A stretch of 64,000 bases of DNA from assembly GCA_949297575.1 (NCBI GenBank), contig CASFTB010000001.1:131666-195665 (forward strand). Direction: 5' to 3'. The notes under the pieces were generated by a model, which was not told the DNA's origin, searched no databases, and saw only the letters and a list, made by a program, of their open reading frames with translations. Made by a program: the position numbers and the translations under genes. Shown one piece after another: positions 9,560-16,643 of this stretch. The DNA is from an uncultured Bacillota bacterium. Its GTDB lineage: Bacteria > Bacillota > Clostridia > Christensenellales > Borkfalkiaceae. The first letter of the stretch is position 1. The number at the start of each line of letters is the position of its first letter.

Positions 9560-9588
9560 TTGACGATTGCGCAAATAAAAGTTAAAAT
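9560..9588 (+). promoter_or_regulatory. Sigma-A promoter for the cyclophilin-like lipoprotein
   Basis: TTGACG at 9560-9565, 17-base spacer, TAAAAT at 9583-9588. The gene starts about 70 bases downstream. Confidence 0.8.
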
Positions 9589-9660
9589 AAAACAGTACAC
9601 GAAAAAACCAGTCCGCAGGCGCCGCAGGCGCACGCGCGGCGATACGTTTCAGGAGGCAAT

Positions 9661-10524
9661 ATGGTAAAAACATTGGGCGGAAAACTTGCAAAAGCACTCT
9701 CCGTCATCCTCGCGGCAGCGCTCCTCGCGGGCTGTCTCGCCTTTGCTGCGTGCACGGGCAGCCACCCCGAGATCGAGATGCGCATCACCTTCAACGGCGA
9801 AGAATACAACCTCACGTACAGGCTGTACCGCAACTACTACCGCCAGACGGTGGACCACTACATGGAGCTCATCGAGGCGGATTTCTTTGACGGCACCGTC
9901 ATCAGCGACTATCAGACCGACCGCATGATCGGCGGCGGCTATCGCTATGAGGGCGACGGCGACGAGCTGATCGCGCTCGACTACGAAGGCGCGACTACGG
10001 ACGCGGAGGGCAACGTCACCCTGAAGAACATCACCGTCTGGGAGGACGCGGAGCGCACCGCTCCCACCAACCGCCTGCACGGCGAGATCGCCGGCAACGG
10101 CTTCTCCGTCGAGGACGGCGGCCTGACCAATACCTTCGGCGCGCTGGGCACCTACACCTATGTGAGCAGCAAGGCAAAGGATACCTTCACCTACAAGTAT
10201 TCCGGCATTGACGGGTACGGCGAAAGCGAATATTATAAGAACAGCTTCACCAGCCTGTTCTACATCTATACCTCTACTTCCAGCGCCTCTGCGGGCAATT
10301 ACTGCGTGTTCGGCGAACTCGCCGACGACGCCTCCGACGAAGCGCTCGAAGCCCTCATGGACGCGATCGACGCCTATGTAGAGGACAAGGAGCTCGACAC
10401 GTTCTATGAGACGGAAGAGGACGTTCCCCTCAACGACAAGTACCTCGACGAGGGCGAGTATGTCGATCTCAACGTCCCCGTTGCGAAGATCGTCATCGAG
10501 GAAGTCCGCGTAACGAAATATTGA
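9661..10524 (+). CDS. Degenerate cyclophilin-like lipoprotein
   Basis: 287-residue exported protein. Residues 1-25 form a signal peptide with lipobox LLAGC (Cys25; a second candidate Cys31 in AFAAC). The rest aligns with the cyclophilin peptidyl-prolyl isomerase fold: a strand plus FFDGTVISDY and MIGGG (family: FYDGTIFHR and MIQGG), HGEIAGNGF, NYCVFGEL, and a final KIVIEEVRV strand. The catalytic Arg of the FHR motif is replaced by Asp and the Gln of the MIQGG motif by Gly, so isomerase activity is doubtful. Likely an extracytoplasmic folding or binding protein. Monocistronic, with its own promoter and terminator and a CAGGAGG site. Confidence 0.7.
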   Translation: MVKTLGGKLAKALSVILAAALLAGCLAFAACTGSHPEIEMRITFNGEEYNLTYRLYRNYYRQTVDHYMELIEADFFDGTVISDYQTDRMIGGGYRYEGDGDELIALDYEGATTDAEGNVTLKNITVWEDAERTAPTNRLHGEIAGNGFSVEDGGLTNTFGALGTYTYVSSKAKDTFTYKYSGIDGYGESEYYKNSFTSLFYIYTSTSSASAGNYCVFGELADDASDEALEALMDAIDAYVEDKELDTFYETEEDVPLNDKYLDEGEYVDLNVPVAKIVIEEVRVTKY

Positions 10525-10540
10525 TAGACGATAAAGACCC

Positions 10541-10577
10541 GAAGAGGTGCGCAGAAATTGCGCACCTCTTCGCTTTT
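10541..10577 (+). terminator. Terminator after the cyclophilin-like gene
   Basis: Stem GAAGAGGTGCGCA with its exact complement around a GAAAT loop, ending CTTTTC. It lies 16 bases after the stop codon. Confidence 0.9.
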
Positions 10578-10703
10578 CAGCGATCCATCTCCCCGAAGGA
10601 GCGCTCTTTCTCCGTCCTCAATTCTGCATTCTTAATTCCGGACGGGGGAGCCAAGGTCGCCCTCATCCGTCGCCTGCGGGGCTCCCTCCCGGGGAGAAAG
10701 AGA

Positions 10704-10752
10704 CAAAAAAGGGGGAGGCGTCTCCGCCGGACGGGGGAGGCGCCTCCTTTTA
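10704..10752 (-). terminator. Terminator of the zinc peptidase gene (possibly bidirectional)
   Basis: A 12-base-pair stem (GGAGGCGTCTCC with one GU-type pairing) flanked by an A6 run on the left, which reads as T6 on the - strand, and by CTTTT on the right. It sits 10 bases after the stop of the - strand gene. Confidence 0.85.
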
Positions 10753-10762
10753 GTTGTCGGGT

Positions 10763-11497
10763 CTATTTGTTGCGGCGCGTCAGCATTGCCACGTACAGCA
10801 GAAAGCGCAGGAAGAACAGGAGCGAGGTCAGGAGCGCGGCGAAGTACGTCATCGCCGCGGCGGAAAGCACCTTTTTCGCCGCCTTCTGTTCTTCTGCCGT
10901 CACGAGCGTGCCGGACTGTGCCAGCATCTCCCGCGCGCGGGCGGAGGCGTTCAGCTCTACGGGCAGCGTCACCAGGCTGAAAACGGTCGACAGGGCGTAC
11001 AGGCACACGCCGATAAAGACGATGATGTTGCCCACCGTCGTCACGGCGAACAGCCATTCGAGCAGCACGCCGACGAGCACGAGGGGCAGGGCGAGCCGCG
11101 TGCCGATGTTCGTAACGGGCACGAGGAAGCCGCGCAGCCTGTACAGGAAGTACCCTTCCTCCCGCTGCATCACGTGCCCCACCTCGTGCGCCGCCACGGC
11201 GACCGCGGCCACGGAAGAGGAATAGTAAGTGCTTTCGGAGAGCGTCACCGTCTCCGTTGCAGGGTTAAAGTTGTCCGTCAGCCTGCCCTTGCCCTGTACG
11301 ACCTGCACCGCGGCGCCGCCCGCTTCGAGCAGCATGCGCGCGCAGTCCGCGCCCGTCCGGTCGGTGGAGGTGGGCATCTGCTCGTACTTCGCATAGACGG
11401 AGTGCACCCGCGCGCTCGCCCACATCGAAAGGAACAGGCAGGGCAGGATGATCAGCCCCGAGGCGAGGTATACGAGGTAAAAGGAATCGAAAAACAT
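10763..11497 (-). CDS. Membrane zinc metallopeptidase, YugP family
   Basis: 244-residue membrane protein with the HEVGH zinc site (VAAHEVGHVMQREEGY) and a second conserved acidic stretch LPVELNASARAREML typical of this family (neutral zinc peptidase 2, B. subtilis YugP). N-terminal membrane segment at about residues 5-27, further segments on both sides of residues 120-170 and at the C-terminus (about 215-238). Substrate unknown. AAGGAG lies eight bases before the ATG. Monocistronic, driven by the promoter at 11529-11557. Confidence 0.9.
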   Translation of the reverse strand: MFFDSFYLVYLASGLIILPCLFLSMWASARVHSVYAKYEQMPTSTDRTGADCARMLLEAGGAAVQVVQGKGRLTDNFNPATETVTLSESTYYSSSVAAVAVAAHEVGHVMQREEGYFLYRLRGFLVPVTNIGTRLALPLVLVGVLLEWLFAVTTVGNIIVFIGVCLYALSTVFSLVTLPVELNASARAREMLAQSGTLVTAEEQKAAKKVLSAAAMTYFAALLTSLLFFLRFLLYVAMLTRRNK

Positions 11498-11528
11498 GCC
11501 GCGTTCTCCTTATCGTTCGTTCAACGGT

Positions 11529-11557
11529 ATTATATAGTATCCGCACGGAAAAGTCAA
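11529..11557 (-). promoter_or_regulatory. Consensus sigma-A promoter for the zinc peptidase
   Basis: On the - strand: TTGACT (11552-11557), 17-base spacer, TATAAT (11529-11534). It lies in the gap between the zinc peptidase and the unknown gene upstream. Confidence 0.92.
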
Positions 11558-11589
11558 AATATTTTTCTTTCTTTCCGCACGGTATGCGG

Positions 11590-12549
11590 TCAGTTCTCCT
11601 CGGGAATCGGCCGGATGTTCATGACTTTTCCCTCCGAACAGGGGGCGGAAAAATACTTCACATCGAATGCATTGGCCGCTCTGCGGTAGGAGAGTGCCGC
11701 CGCGTTGATCTTCCCATAGGTCAGATAAAAGATGTCCCGCGGGACGGATACGTCGCAGAAGTCCCCGAGGTACTCCCGCAGCATCCCCGCCCGCTCCGCC
11801 AGGGAGGGCGCGAGGTAGGGAGAGGGATCTCCTCCGGCAAGTATCTCTTGGAACAGAGCGAAGGGCAGCAGCCGCTCGTCCAGCGCGGCGGGGTCGAAGC
11901 CCTCCCGCGCGCACACCCGCGACTCTTCCTCGATGAGCGCGCCGCCCTCCGCGCGGAAGCAGGTCTCCCTGACGTGCCCCGCGATGTCGTCGAAGCGCCG
12001 TACGATGCGCAGGCGCTCCCCGAAAGCCGCCTCGTCCGCCCGCCCGCGGAACGCCTCCTCCAGATTTTGTCCGTACAGCAGCAGGAGACGCTCCCGTCCG
12101 CGCGTACAGGTCAGGCGCGCGAAGGTCTCTCCCCCGATCTTCGCCTCGCCCGCCTCGTACCTGTCTGCGCGGGGCAGGGGATAGGTGCGCATCTCCCGCC
12201 CGTTCTGCACGGCGAGGGAGGGCGCCCCGCAGGAAAAGGCGGTCAGCAGCACTCCCTCCGCGCGCGCCTGCGCGAGTGCGGAAAAGCCCGCATCCCGCGG
12301 CGAAAAGCGCGCGAGCACTTCCGCACAGCAGGCGCTGCGGCAGACGTCGCAGCAGGAAGGCGGAGCGTCGAAAAACTTTTCGTCGATCAGAAAGGAGAGG
12401 GGGTACAGATCCCCGTCCGCGGGCAGGAATTCTGCCTGCACGCCCTCTTCGCCCACGTCTGCAAACTTTGCCGTCTGCCCGCAAAAGCCCGCCGCCGCGC
12501 CGCCGAGGCGCAGCAGGCAGGGCGCCTCCGCAGAAAAATAGATGCGCAT
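11590..12549 (-). CDS. Conserved-looking cytosolic protein of unknown function
   Basis: 319 residues from the ATG that opens MRIYFSAEAPCLLRLGG behind a GGGGAGGGAG ribosome site; the frame is open further upstream but without a ribosome site. No signal peptide or membrane segment. A dense cysteine cluster CCDVCRSACC lies at about residues 69-78 and could bind metal. The N-terminal 100 residues look beta-rich (short strands, AGFCGQTAKFADV). I do not recognise the family. Codon choice matches neighbouring genes, and no competing frame has a comparable start site. It is divergent from the Myb-like gene at 12646. Confidence 0.65.
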   Translation of the reverse strand: MRIYFSAEAPCLLRLGGAAAGFCGQTAKFADVGEEGVQAEFLPADGDLYPLSFLIDEKFFDAPPSCCDVCRSACCAEVLARFSPRDAGFSALAQARAEGVLLTAFSCGAPSLAVQNGREMRTYPLPRADRYEAGEAKIGGETFARLTCTRGRERLLLLYGQNLEEAFRGRADEAAFGERLRIVRRFDDIAGHVRETCFRAEGGALIEEESRVCAREGFDPAALDERLLPFALFQEILAGGDPSPYLAPSLAERAGMLREYLGDFCDVSVPRDIFYLTYGKINAAALSYRRAANAFDVKYFSAPCSEGKVMNIRPIPEEN

Positions 12550-12645
12550 CTCTCCCTCCCCGAAAAAAAGAATTCTCCCGTTATTGTATGAATAAAAAAA
12601 TACATGTATGTCAATAACCGTGCCATCAAAGCGAGGAGGATGGCC

Positions 12646-13302
12646 ATGGAAAAGATCAACGGCTATACCAAGGAAGAGGCGGAAGAGCTCGTCCGCTATA
12701 TCAGCGAGGGGAAGCGCGCGGGCAAGACGCTCACTTCCCTCTTTGCGGGCTACGGCAGGCAGCACGGCAGGGCGGGCGGCAGCGTGCGCAATTATTACTA
12801 CAAGCTGCTCAAAACGCAGAGCGCGGGCGCGCGCGCCCTGCTTGAGGGCAAGCAGCTGCGCGCGGCGGCGGCCGTTCCCTTTTCGGAGGAGGAGAAGGGC
12901 GAGATGCTCCGCCTCATCCTCACGGAGAGGGGGAAGGGCTGTTCGGTGCGCCGCGCCATCTCCAATGTTTGCGGGGGAGACGCAAAGAAGATGCTCCGCT
13001 ACCAGAACAAGTACCGCAACATGCTCAAAAAGCAGCCAGAAGAGGTGCGCGCCGCGGCAAAGCGGTGCGGTGCGAAGCTGCCCCGCCCGTCGGCATTCCT
13101 CGAACGCCGCCTCGAAAAGGAGATAGACGCGCTGTACGGCCGTCTCGCGGTCTCCCTGCGCGAAGAGAACGAGCGCCTGCGCGAGGCGGTGCGCCGCCTC
13201 ACCGAAGAGAACGACCTGCTCCGCCGCGCTTCCCGCGTCAAAAAGGCGATGCTCACCGTCGCGGGGGGCACGGATGCCGCAAAGGGCAGAGGGGGCGCAT
13301 AA
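12646..13302 (+). CDS. Putative Myb-like DNA-binding protein with C-terminal coiled coil
   Basis: 218 residues from the ATG at 12646, six bases after AGGAGG. Two related helical repeats are visible: YTKEEAEELVRYISEGKRAG with RNYYYKLLK (about 4-58), and FSEEEKGEMLRLILTERGKG with YRNMLKK (about 77-130). Their arrangement recalls the RsfA/YlbO Myb-like regulators of Bacilli (EEE..L..I..G......F......R....R). The C-terminus has a heptad stretch LREENERLREAVRRLTEEN suited to dimerisation. Inference: a transcription regulator or chromosome-associated DNA-binding protein. A small membrane-protein gene follows after 62 bases. Confidence 0.6.
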   Translation: MEKINGYTKEEAEELVRYISEGKRAGKTLTSLFAGYGRQHGRAGGSVRNYYYKLLKTQSAGARALLEGKQLRAAAAVPFSEEEKGEMLRLILTERGKGCSVRRAISNVCGGDAKKMLRYQNKYRNMLKKQPEEVRAAAKRCGAKLPRPSAFLERRLEKEIDALYGRLAVSLREENERLREAVRRLTEENDLLRRASRVKKAMLTVAGGTDAAKGRGGA

Positions 13303-13364
13303 ACCCCGCGCGCCCTGCGCAAACTGTCAGCGGGCGCAAAAGCGGCGCCCGCGGAGGAAAAACC

Positions 13365-13553
13365 ATGGAAAAGTTTATAGCGGGGCTCGCCGTCGGCACG
13401 GCGCTGGGCGCGCTGTGGGTGGCGAACAGTGCCCGCACGCGCGCGCTCGTCCGGCGCGGGCAGGAGGATATCAAGGGCAAGGTCGATGCGTATATCGACG
13501 AAAAGCTCGCCGAGGGCGAAGAGCAGAAAGGGGAGCCCGCCAAAAAGAAATGA
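13365..13553 (+). CDS. Small single-span membrane protein, YtxH-like
   Basis: 62 residues: a membrane segment EKFIAGLAVGTALGALWVAN at the N-terminus, then a basic and charged amphipathic stretch (ARTRALVRRGQEDIKGK) and a tail rich in Glu and Lys. This layout resembles YtxH/gas-vesicle-like small proteins. GCGGAGGAA precedes the ATG by six bases. Co-directional with the Myb-like gene and followed by a strong terminator. Confidence 0.7.
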   Translation: MEKFIAGLAVGTALGALWVANSARTRALVRRGQEDIKGKVDAYIDEKLAEGEEQKGEPAKKK

Positions 13554-13574
13554 CCGCTCTCCCGAAACAAGCGA

Positions 13575-13617
13575 GGTGCGGGCGCTGCCGTGAGGCGGCG
13601 CCCGCACCGGTTTTTAT
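13575..13617 (+). terminator. Terminator after the small membrane protein
   Basis: Long stem GGTGCGGGCGC/GCGCCCGCACC with a short top loop, followed by GGTTTTTATT. Confidence 0.9.
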
Positions 13618-13672
13618 TACAAGGAAGTTACAATTTTTTTACAAAAAACAGATAAAAAGGACGCCCCGTCCG

Positions 13673-13681
13673 TGTTATAAT
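13673..13681 (+). promoter_or_regulatory. Extended -10 promoter for the phospholipase-like gene
   Basis: TGTTATAAT (TGN plus TATAAT) 21 bases before the ATG at 13703. No good -35 is visible at 17 bases, consistent with an extended -10 promoter. Confidence 0.6.
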
Positions 13682-13702
13682 ACCTGTTGCGGAGGAAAGA
13701 GA

Positions 13703-14563
13703 ATGCCGTCTACATACGCACACTACGTTTTCGGAAAAGAGGTTCTGAGCGGGCTCCCCGCGCCGCTCGCCGCGCTCGCGCGGAAACACAGGCAGCTCTA
13801 TGACATCGGCCTGCACGGGCCGGATATCCTGTTTTACTACCGCGTCCTGACCGTGAACGAGGTCAATGCCGTCGGCTATGCCGCGCACGGCAGGCCGGGG
13901 CGCGCCTTCTTCGCGCCCGCCATGGAGCACATCTCCGGGCTGTCCGGGCAGGAGCGGGAGAGGGCGGAGGCATACGCCCTCGGCTTTCTCTGCCATTTCG
14001 CGCTCGACGCCGCCTGCCACGGGTACATCGAGAACAAGATCGCCCTCTCCGGCGTCACCCACACGGAGATCGAAAGCGAGTTCGACCGCTTTCTCCTGCT
14101 GCGCGAGGGGAGAGAGCCGCTGTCGGCGCGGCTGGTCGAACACATCGTTCCCTCGGCGGAGAATGCCGCCGTCATCGCGCCCTTCTTTGCGGGGGTGGAT
14201 GCGAAGCACGTCAAAAAGGCGCTGCGCTCCATGCGCTTTTACAATGCGCTGCTGCGCGCGCCGCATCAGCCCAAGCGCGGCTTCGTGCGGCTGTGCCTGC
14301 GCCTGACGGGGAATTTTAAGGAGATGCACGGCATGACGATCGCGAAGCTCCCCATCCCCGCCTGTGCAGACAGCAACCTGCGCCTCGCGAAGCTGATGGC
14401 GCGCGCCCGCGGTGAGTGCCTCGCCCTCGCCGACAACTTTTTTGCCTGCCTCGCGGGGGAGGGGGAGCTCTCGCTCGCCTTCGGGAGGACGTTCGGCCCG
14501 CCCGAAAACTGGCGGGAGATCCCCGTGCTGGATTTGGAAGAGGAAAAAAAGTATGAAGTTTAA
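13703..14563 (+). CDS. Zinc-dependent phospholipase C family protein
   Basis: 286 residues, starting MPSTYAHYVFGKEVLSGLP behind GCGGAGGAAAG. The pattern of conserved His and Asp matches the phospholipase C/P1 nuclease-like zinc fold found in many Firmicutes as a cytosolic, uncharacterised form: THY-type N-terminus, GLHGPDILFYY, FLCHFALDAACHGYIE and an H/E pair in THTEIESEFDRFLL. No signal peptide. Real substrate unknown. Its stop codon lies inside the start of the MFS gene (11-base overlap), so the two are translationally coupled. Confidence 0.85.
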   Translation: MPSTYAHYVFGKEVLSGLPAPLAALARKHRQLYDIGLHGPDILFYYRVLTVNEVNAVGYAAHGRPGRAFFAPAMEHISGLSGQERERAEAYALGFLCHFALDAACHGYIENKIALSGVTHTEIESEFDRFLLLREGREPLSARLVEHIVPSAENAAVIAPFFAGVDAKHVKKALRSMRFYNALLRAPHQPKRGFVRLCLRLTGNFKEMHGMTIAKLPIPACADSNLRLAKLMARARGECLALADNFFACLAGEGELSLAFGRTFGPPENWREIPVLDLEEEKKYEV

Positions 14564-15872
14564 GATGACTCCCTTGGAAAAAAAGTGGGTCTGGTACGAC
14601 GTGGGCAACTCTGCGTTCACCCTGCTCGTTTCCACGCTGCTGCCCATCTTTTTCAATACCATCGCCGAAAGCAACGGCGTTTCGGATACCGATTACCTCG
14701 CATGGTGGGCATACGCGACGAGCATCTCCACCGCCATCGTCGCGGTGCTCGGGCCCACGCTCGGCACATTGTCCGATCTGCGCGGCGCCCGCAAAAAGAT
14801 TTTTTCGGCGTCCATCCTCGTCGGCGCGCTGGGCTGCGCGGTGCTCGGCTTCGTGCAGCACTGGATCTGGTTCCTCGTGCTGTTCGTGCTCGCAAAGTCT
14901 GCCTATCAGCTCTCCCTCGTCGTCTACGACTCCATGCTGTGCGACGTCACCGAAAAGGAGCGCATGGACGAAGTCTCTTCCCGCGGCTATGCCTGGGGTT
15001 ACATCGGCAGCTGCATCCCGTTCCTCCTGACCATCGTCGTCTACGTCCTGTACGAGATGCTCGGGCTCATCCCTCTCATGGCGGCCATGGTGCTCGTCTT
15101 TCTCATCGTCGCGGTCTGGTGGATAGCCTGTTCCGTCCCGCTGTGGAAAAGTTACAGGCAGGACCATTTCGTCGAGCCGGGCGGCCACCCGGTAAAGACG
15201 GGGCTGAAGAACCTGGGCGGCGTCTTCCGCGAGCTTTGGCACAAAAAGCAGATCCTCTTCTTCCTGCTCGCCTTCTTTTTCTTCATCGACGGCGTCTATA
15301 CCATCATTGACATGGCGATCGCCTACGGCACTTCGCTGGGGCTGGATACCGTCAGCCTGGTCATCGCGCTGCTCGTCACGCAGGTGGTGGCGTTCCCGTC
15401 GGCGATCCTTCTCGGCATGCTCTCGCGAAAGGTGAAGCCGCAGAACCTGATCATCACCTGCATCGTCGCCTACTTCTTTATCACCGTCTATGCCGTCTTC
15501 CTCGACCAAGAGTACGAGTTCTGGATCCTCGCCGTGTGCGTCGGGCTGTTCCAGGGCACCATACAGGCGATGAGCCGCTCTTATTACGCCAAGATCATCC
15601 CGCGCGAAAAGGCGGGCGAGTATTTCGGCGTGTACGACATCTTCGGGAAGGGCGCGGCGTTCATGGGCACGCTGCTCGTCGGCGGCGTCACCGACATCTT
15701 CGATAATCAGAGCATCGGCGTCGGCGCGCTCGCCGTCATGTTCGTCATCGGGCTCGCGCTTTTCATCGTCACCGTCCGCTGCAAGCCCGCGGCGGAGGTG
15801 CAGGCCGCTCCCGCAGAGGAGGCCCTCCCGGCGGAGGGCGCCGCGCAGGAGCAGACAGAAAAGGCGGAATGA
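14553..15872 (+). CDS. MFS transporter, UMF1/Atg22-like
   Basis: 439 residues with about twelve membrane segments. The N-terminus PLEKKWVWYDVGNSAFTLL and the loop GPTLGTLSDLRGARKK are typical of the UMF1 family related to Atg22, as is RSYYAKIIPREKAGEYFGVYD in the second half. The start is the ATG at 14553, inside the end of the upstream phospholipase-like gene; upstream continuation of the frame would run through that gene. The tail (residues about 410-439) is rich in Ala and Glu. The substrate is unknown; yeast Atg22 exports amino acids. Confidence 0.88.
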   Translation: MKFKMTPLEKKWVWYDVGNSAFTLLVSTLLPIFFNTIAESNGVSDTDYLAWWAYATSISTAIVAVLGPTLGTLSDLRGARKKIFSASILVGALGCAVLGFVQHWIWFLVLFVLAKSAYQLSLVVYDSMLCDVTEKERMDEVSSRGYAWGYIGSCIPFLLTIVVYVLYEMLGLIPLMAAMVLVFLIVAVWWIACSVPLWKSYRQDHFVEPGGHPVKTGLKNLGGVFRELWHKKQILFFLLAFFFFIDGVYTIIDMAIAYGTSLGLDTVSLVIALLVTQVVAFPSAILLGMLSRKVKPQNLIITCIVAYFFITVYAVFLDQEYEFWILAVCVGLFQGTIQAMSRSYYAKIIPREKAGEYFGVYDIFGKGAAFMGTLLVGGVTDIFDNQSIGVGALAVMFVIGLALFIVTVRCKPAAEVQAAPAEEALPAEGAAQEQTEKAE

Positions 15873-15886
15873 CCGCAGAGACCTTC

Positions 15887-15914
15887 GGGCGGAGACGTTT
15901 CCCCGCCCTTTTCT
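15887..15914 (+). terminator. Terminator after the MFS gene
   Basis: GGGCGG/CCGCCC stem around AGACGTTTCC, then TTTTC; 15 bases after the stop. Confidence 0.7.
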
Positions 15915-16033
15915 CGCGCAGAGAGCGATTTTACAAAAACGATACATTTTATTACAAATACGTTGCAAGTTCTTCGAAACTTTTATATATCTTTCTGCTA
16001 TCATAAGATCGTACTAAAAGACAGGAGAACAAT

Positions 16034-16141
16034 ATGAAATTCGGAAAAAAGATGCTCGCCGCCCTGCGCGGCGGCACGCTCGCCCTCTCCTCCGTGCCCG
16101 GTGCGGGCGCTGCCCTGTTCCTGCGCAAAAAGCGCGCGTAA
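16034..16141 (+). CDS. Possible 35-residue membrane peptide
   Basis: ATG six bases after AGGAG; product begins MKFGKKMLAALRGGTLALSS and ends GAALFLRKKRA. It looks like the front of a signal peptide joined to the basic end of a C-terminal membrane anchor. It could be a real small membrane peptide or the scar of a deleted surface-protein gene. A TTGCAA element at 15963 and AT-rich bases near 15984-16004 could form a promoter. Confidence 0.35.
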   Translation: MKFGKKMLAALRGGTLALSSVPGAGAALFLRKKRA

Positions 16142-16310
16142 TTTAAGATCGCTTACACTTCCCAACTTTTTCTTACCGCCCCCGCCCCGCAGAGAGTGCG
16201 CGGCGGGGTGCCCCCCGTCGGGGAAAACATTGCTCACACTCTCAACAACTTTTTCTTATGGCGGGCGTCGCGCATTTTTGCGCGGCGTTCGCTCTTTTAA
16301 CGGCGTATAA

Positions 16311-16378
16311 GGGCGCATCCTGCCCCCTTCCCGCGGCATTCGCGCTTCGGTCACATACGTCTGTGTATGCTCCCTCGC
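16311..16378 (+). repeat. 68-base direct repeat, copy 1
   Basis: Begins GGGCGCATCCTGCCCCC and ends GTATGCTCCCTCGC. One mismatch to copy 2; start-to-start distance 130 bases. Confidence 0.95.
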
Positions 16379-16440
16379 GCTCGCCTTGCAAGTGTGCAGC
16401 CTGCAACCCTTCTCCGCCGTTAAAATTTGTGGGGGTGCAA

Positions 16441-16508
16441 GGGCGCATCCTGCCCCCTTCCCGCGGCATTCGCGCTTCGGTCTCATACGTCTGTGTATGC
16501 TCCCTCGC
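16441..16508 (+). repeat. 68-base direct repeat, copy 2
   Basis: Same 68 bases as copy 1 except one position (TCTCATACG instead of TCACATACG). The flank before each copy is also related (TAA or TTAAAA tracts near GCCGT/ACGGC). Confidence 0.95.
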
Positions 16509-16643
16509 CCGTGCGCTCACAGCCGGAGTGCCGCCCCCTCTGTGACCGCACGGCGAAAGTTTGGGCGCAACTCGAAAAGTCTTTAAAAAAAGTGGACGGC
16601 GGCGGGCAAATATGCTATACTGTAAAAGAAGCGGAGGTAGCCG

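Larger units (their letters stand above)
15915..16643. other. Intergenic region with a tiny ORF and two copies of a 68-base repeat
   Basis: About 730 bases between the MFS terminator and ruvX. It holds one small ORF with a good ribosome site (16034-16141), a direct repeat (16311-16378 and 16441-16508), and ahead of ruvX an extended -10 TGCTATACT at 16613-16621. Longer open frames across the repeats in three frames on both strands are repeat artefacts rather than genes. Confidence 0.6.

Noticed and set aside
10629..11057. Open frames on both strands overlapping the zinc peptidase 3' end.
   Set aside because: The HEVGH-containing frame on - with promoter, ribosome site and terminator is the real gene.
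16311..16508. CRISPR-like arrangement of two repeats.
   Set aside because: Only two copies, 68 bases each, with a spacer of 62 bases and no cas genes.
16242..16586. Several open frames on both strands across the 68-base repeats.
   Set aside because: They repeat the same translated motif in more than one frame and have no ribosome site; they are by-products of the repeat.
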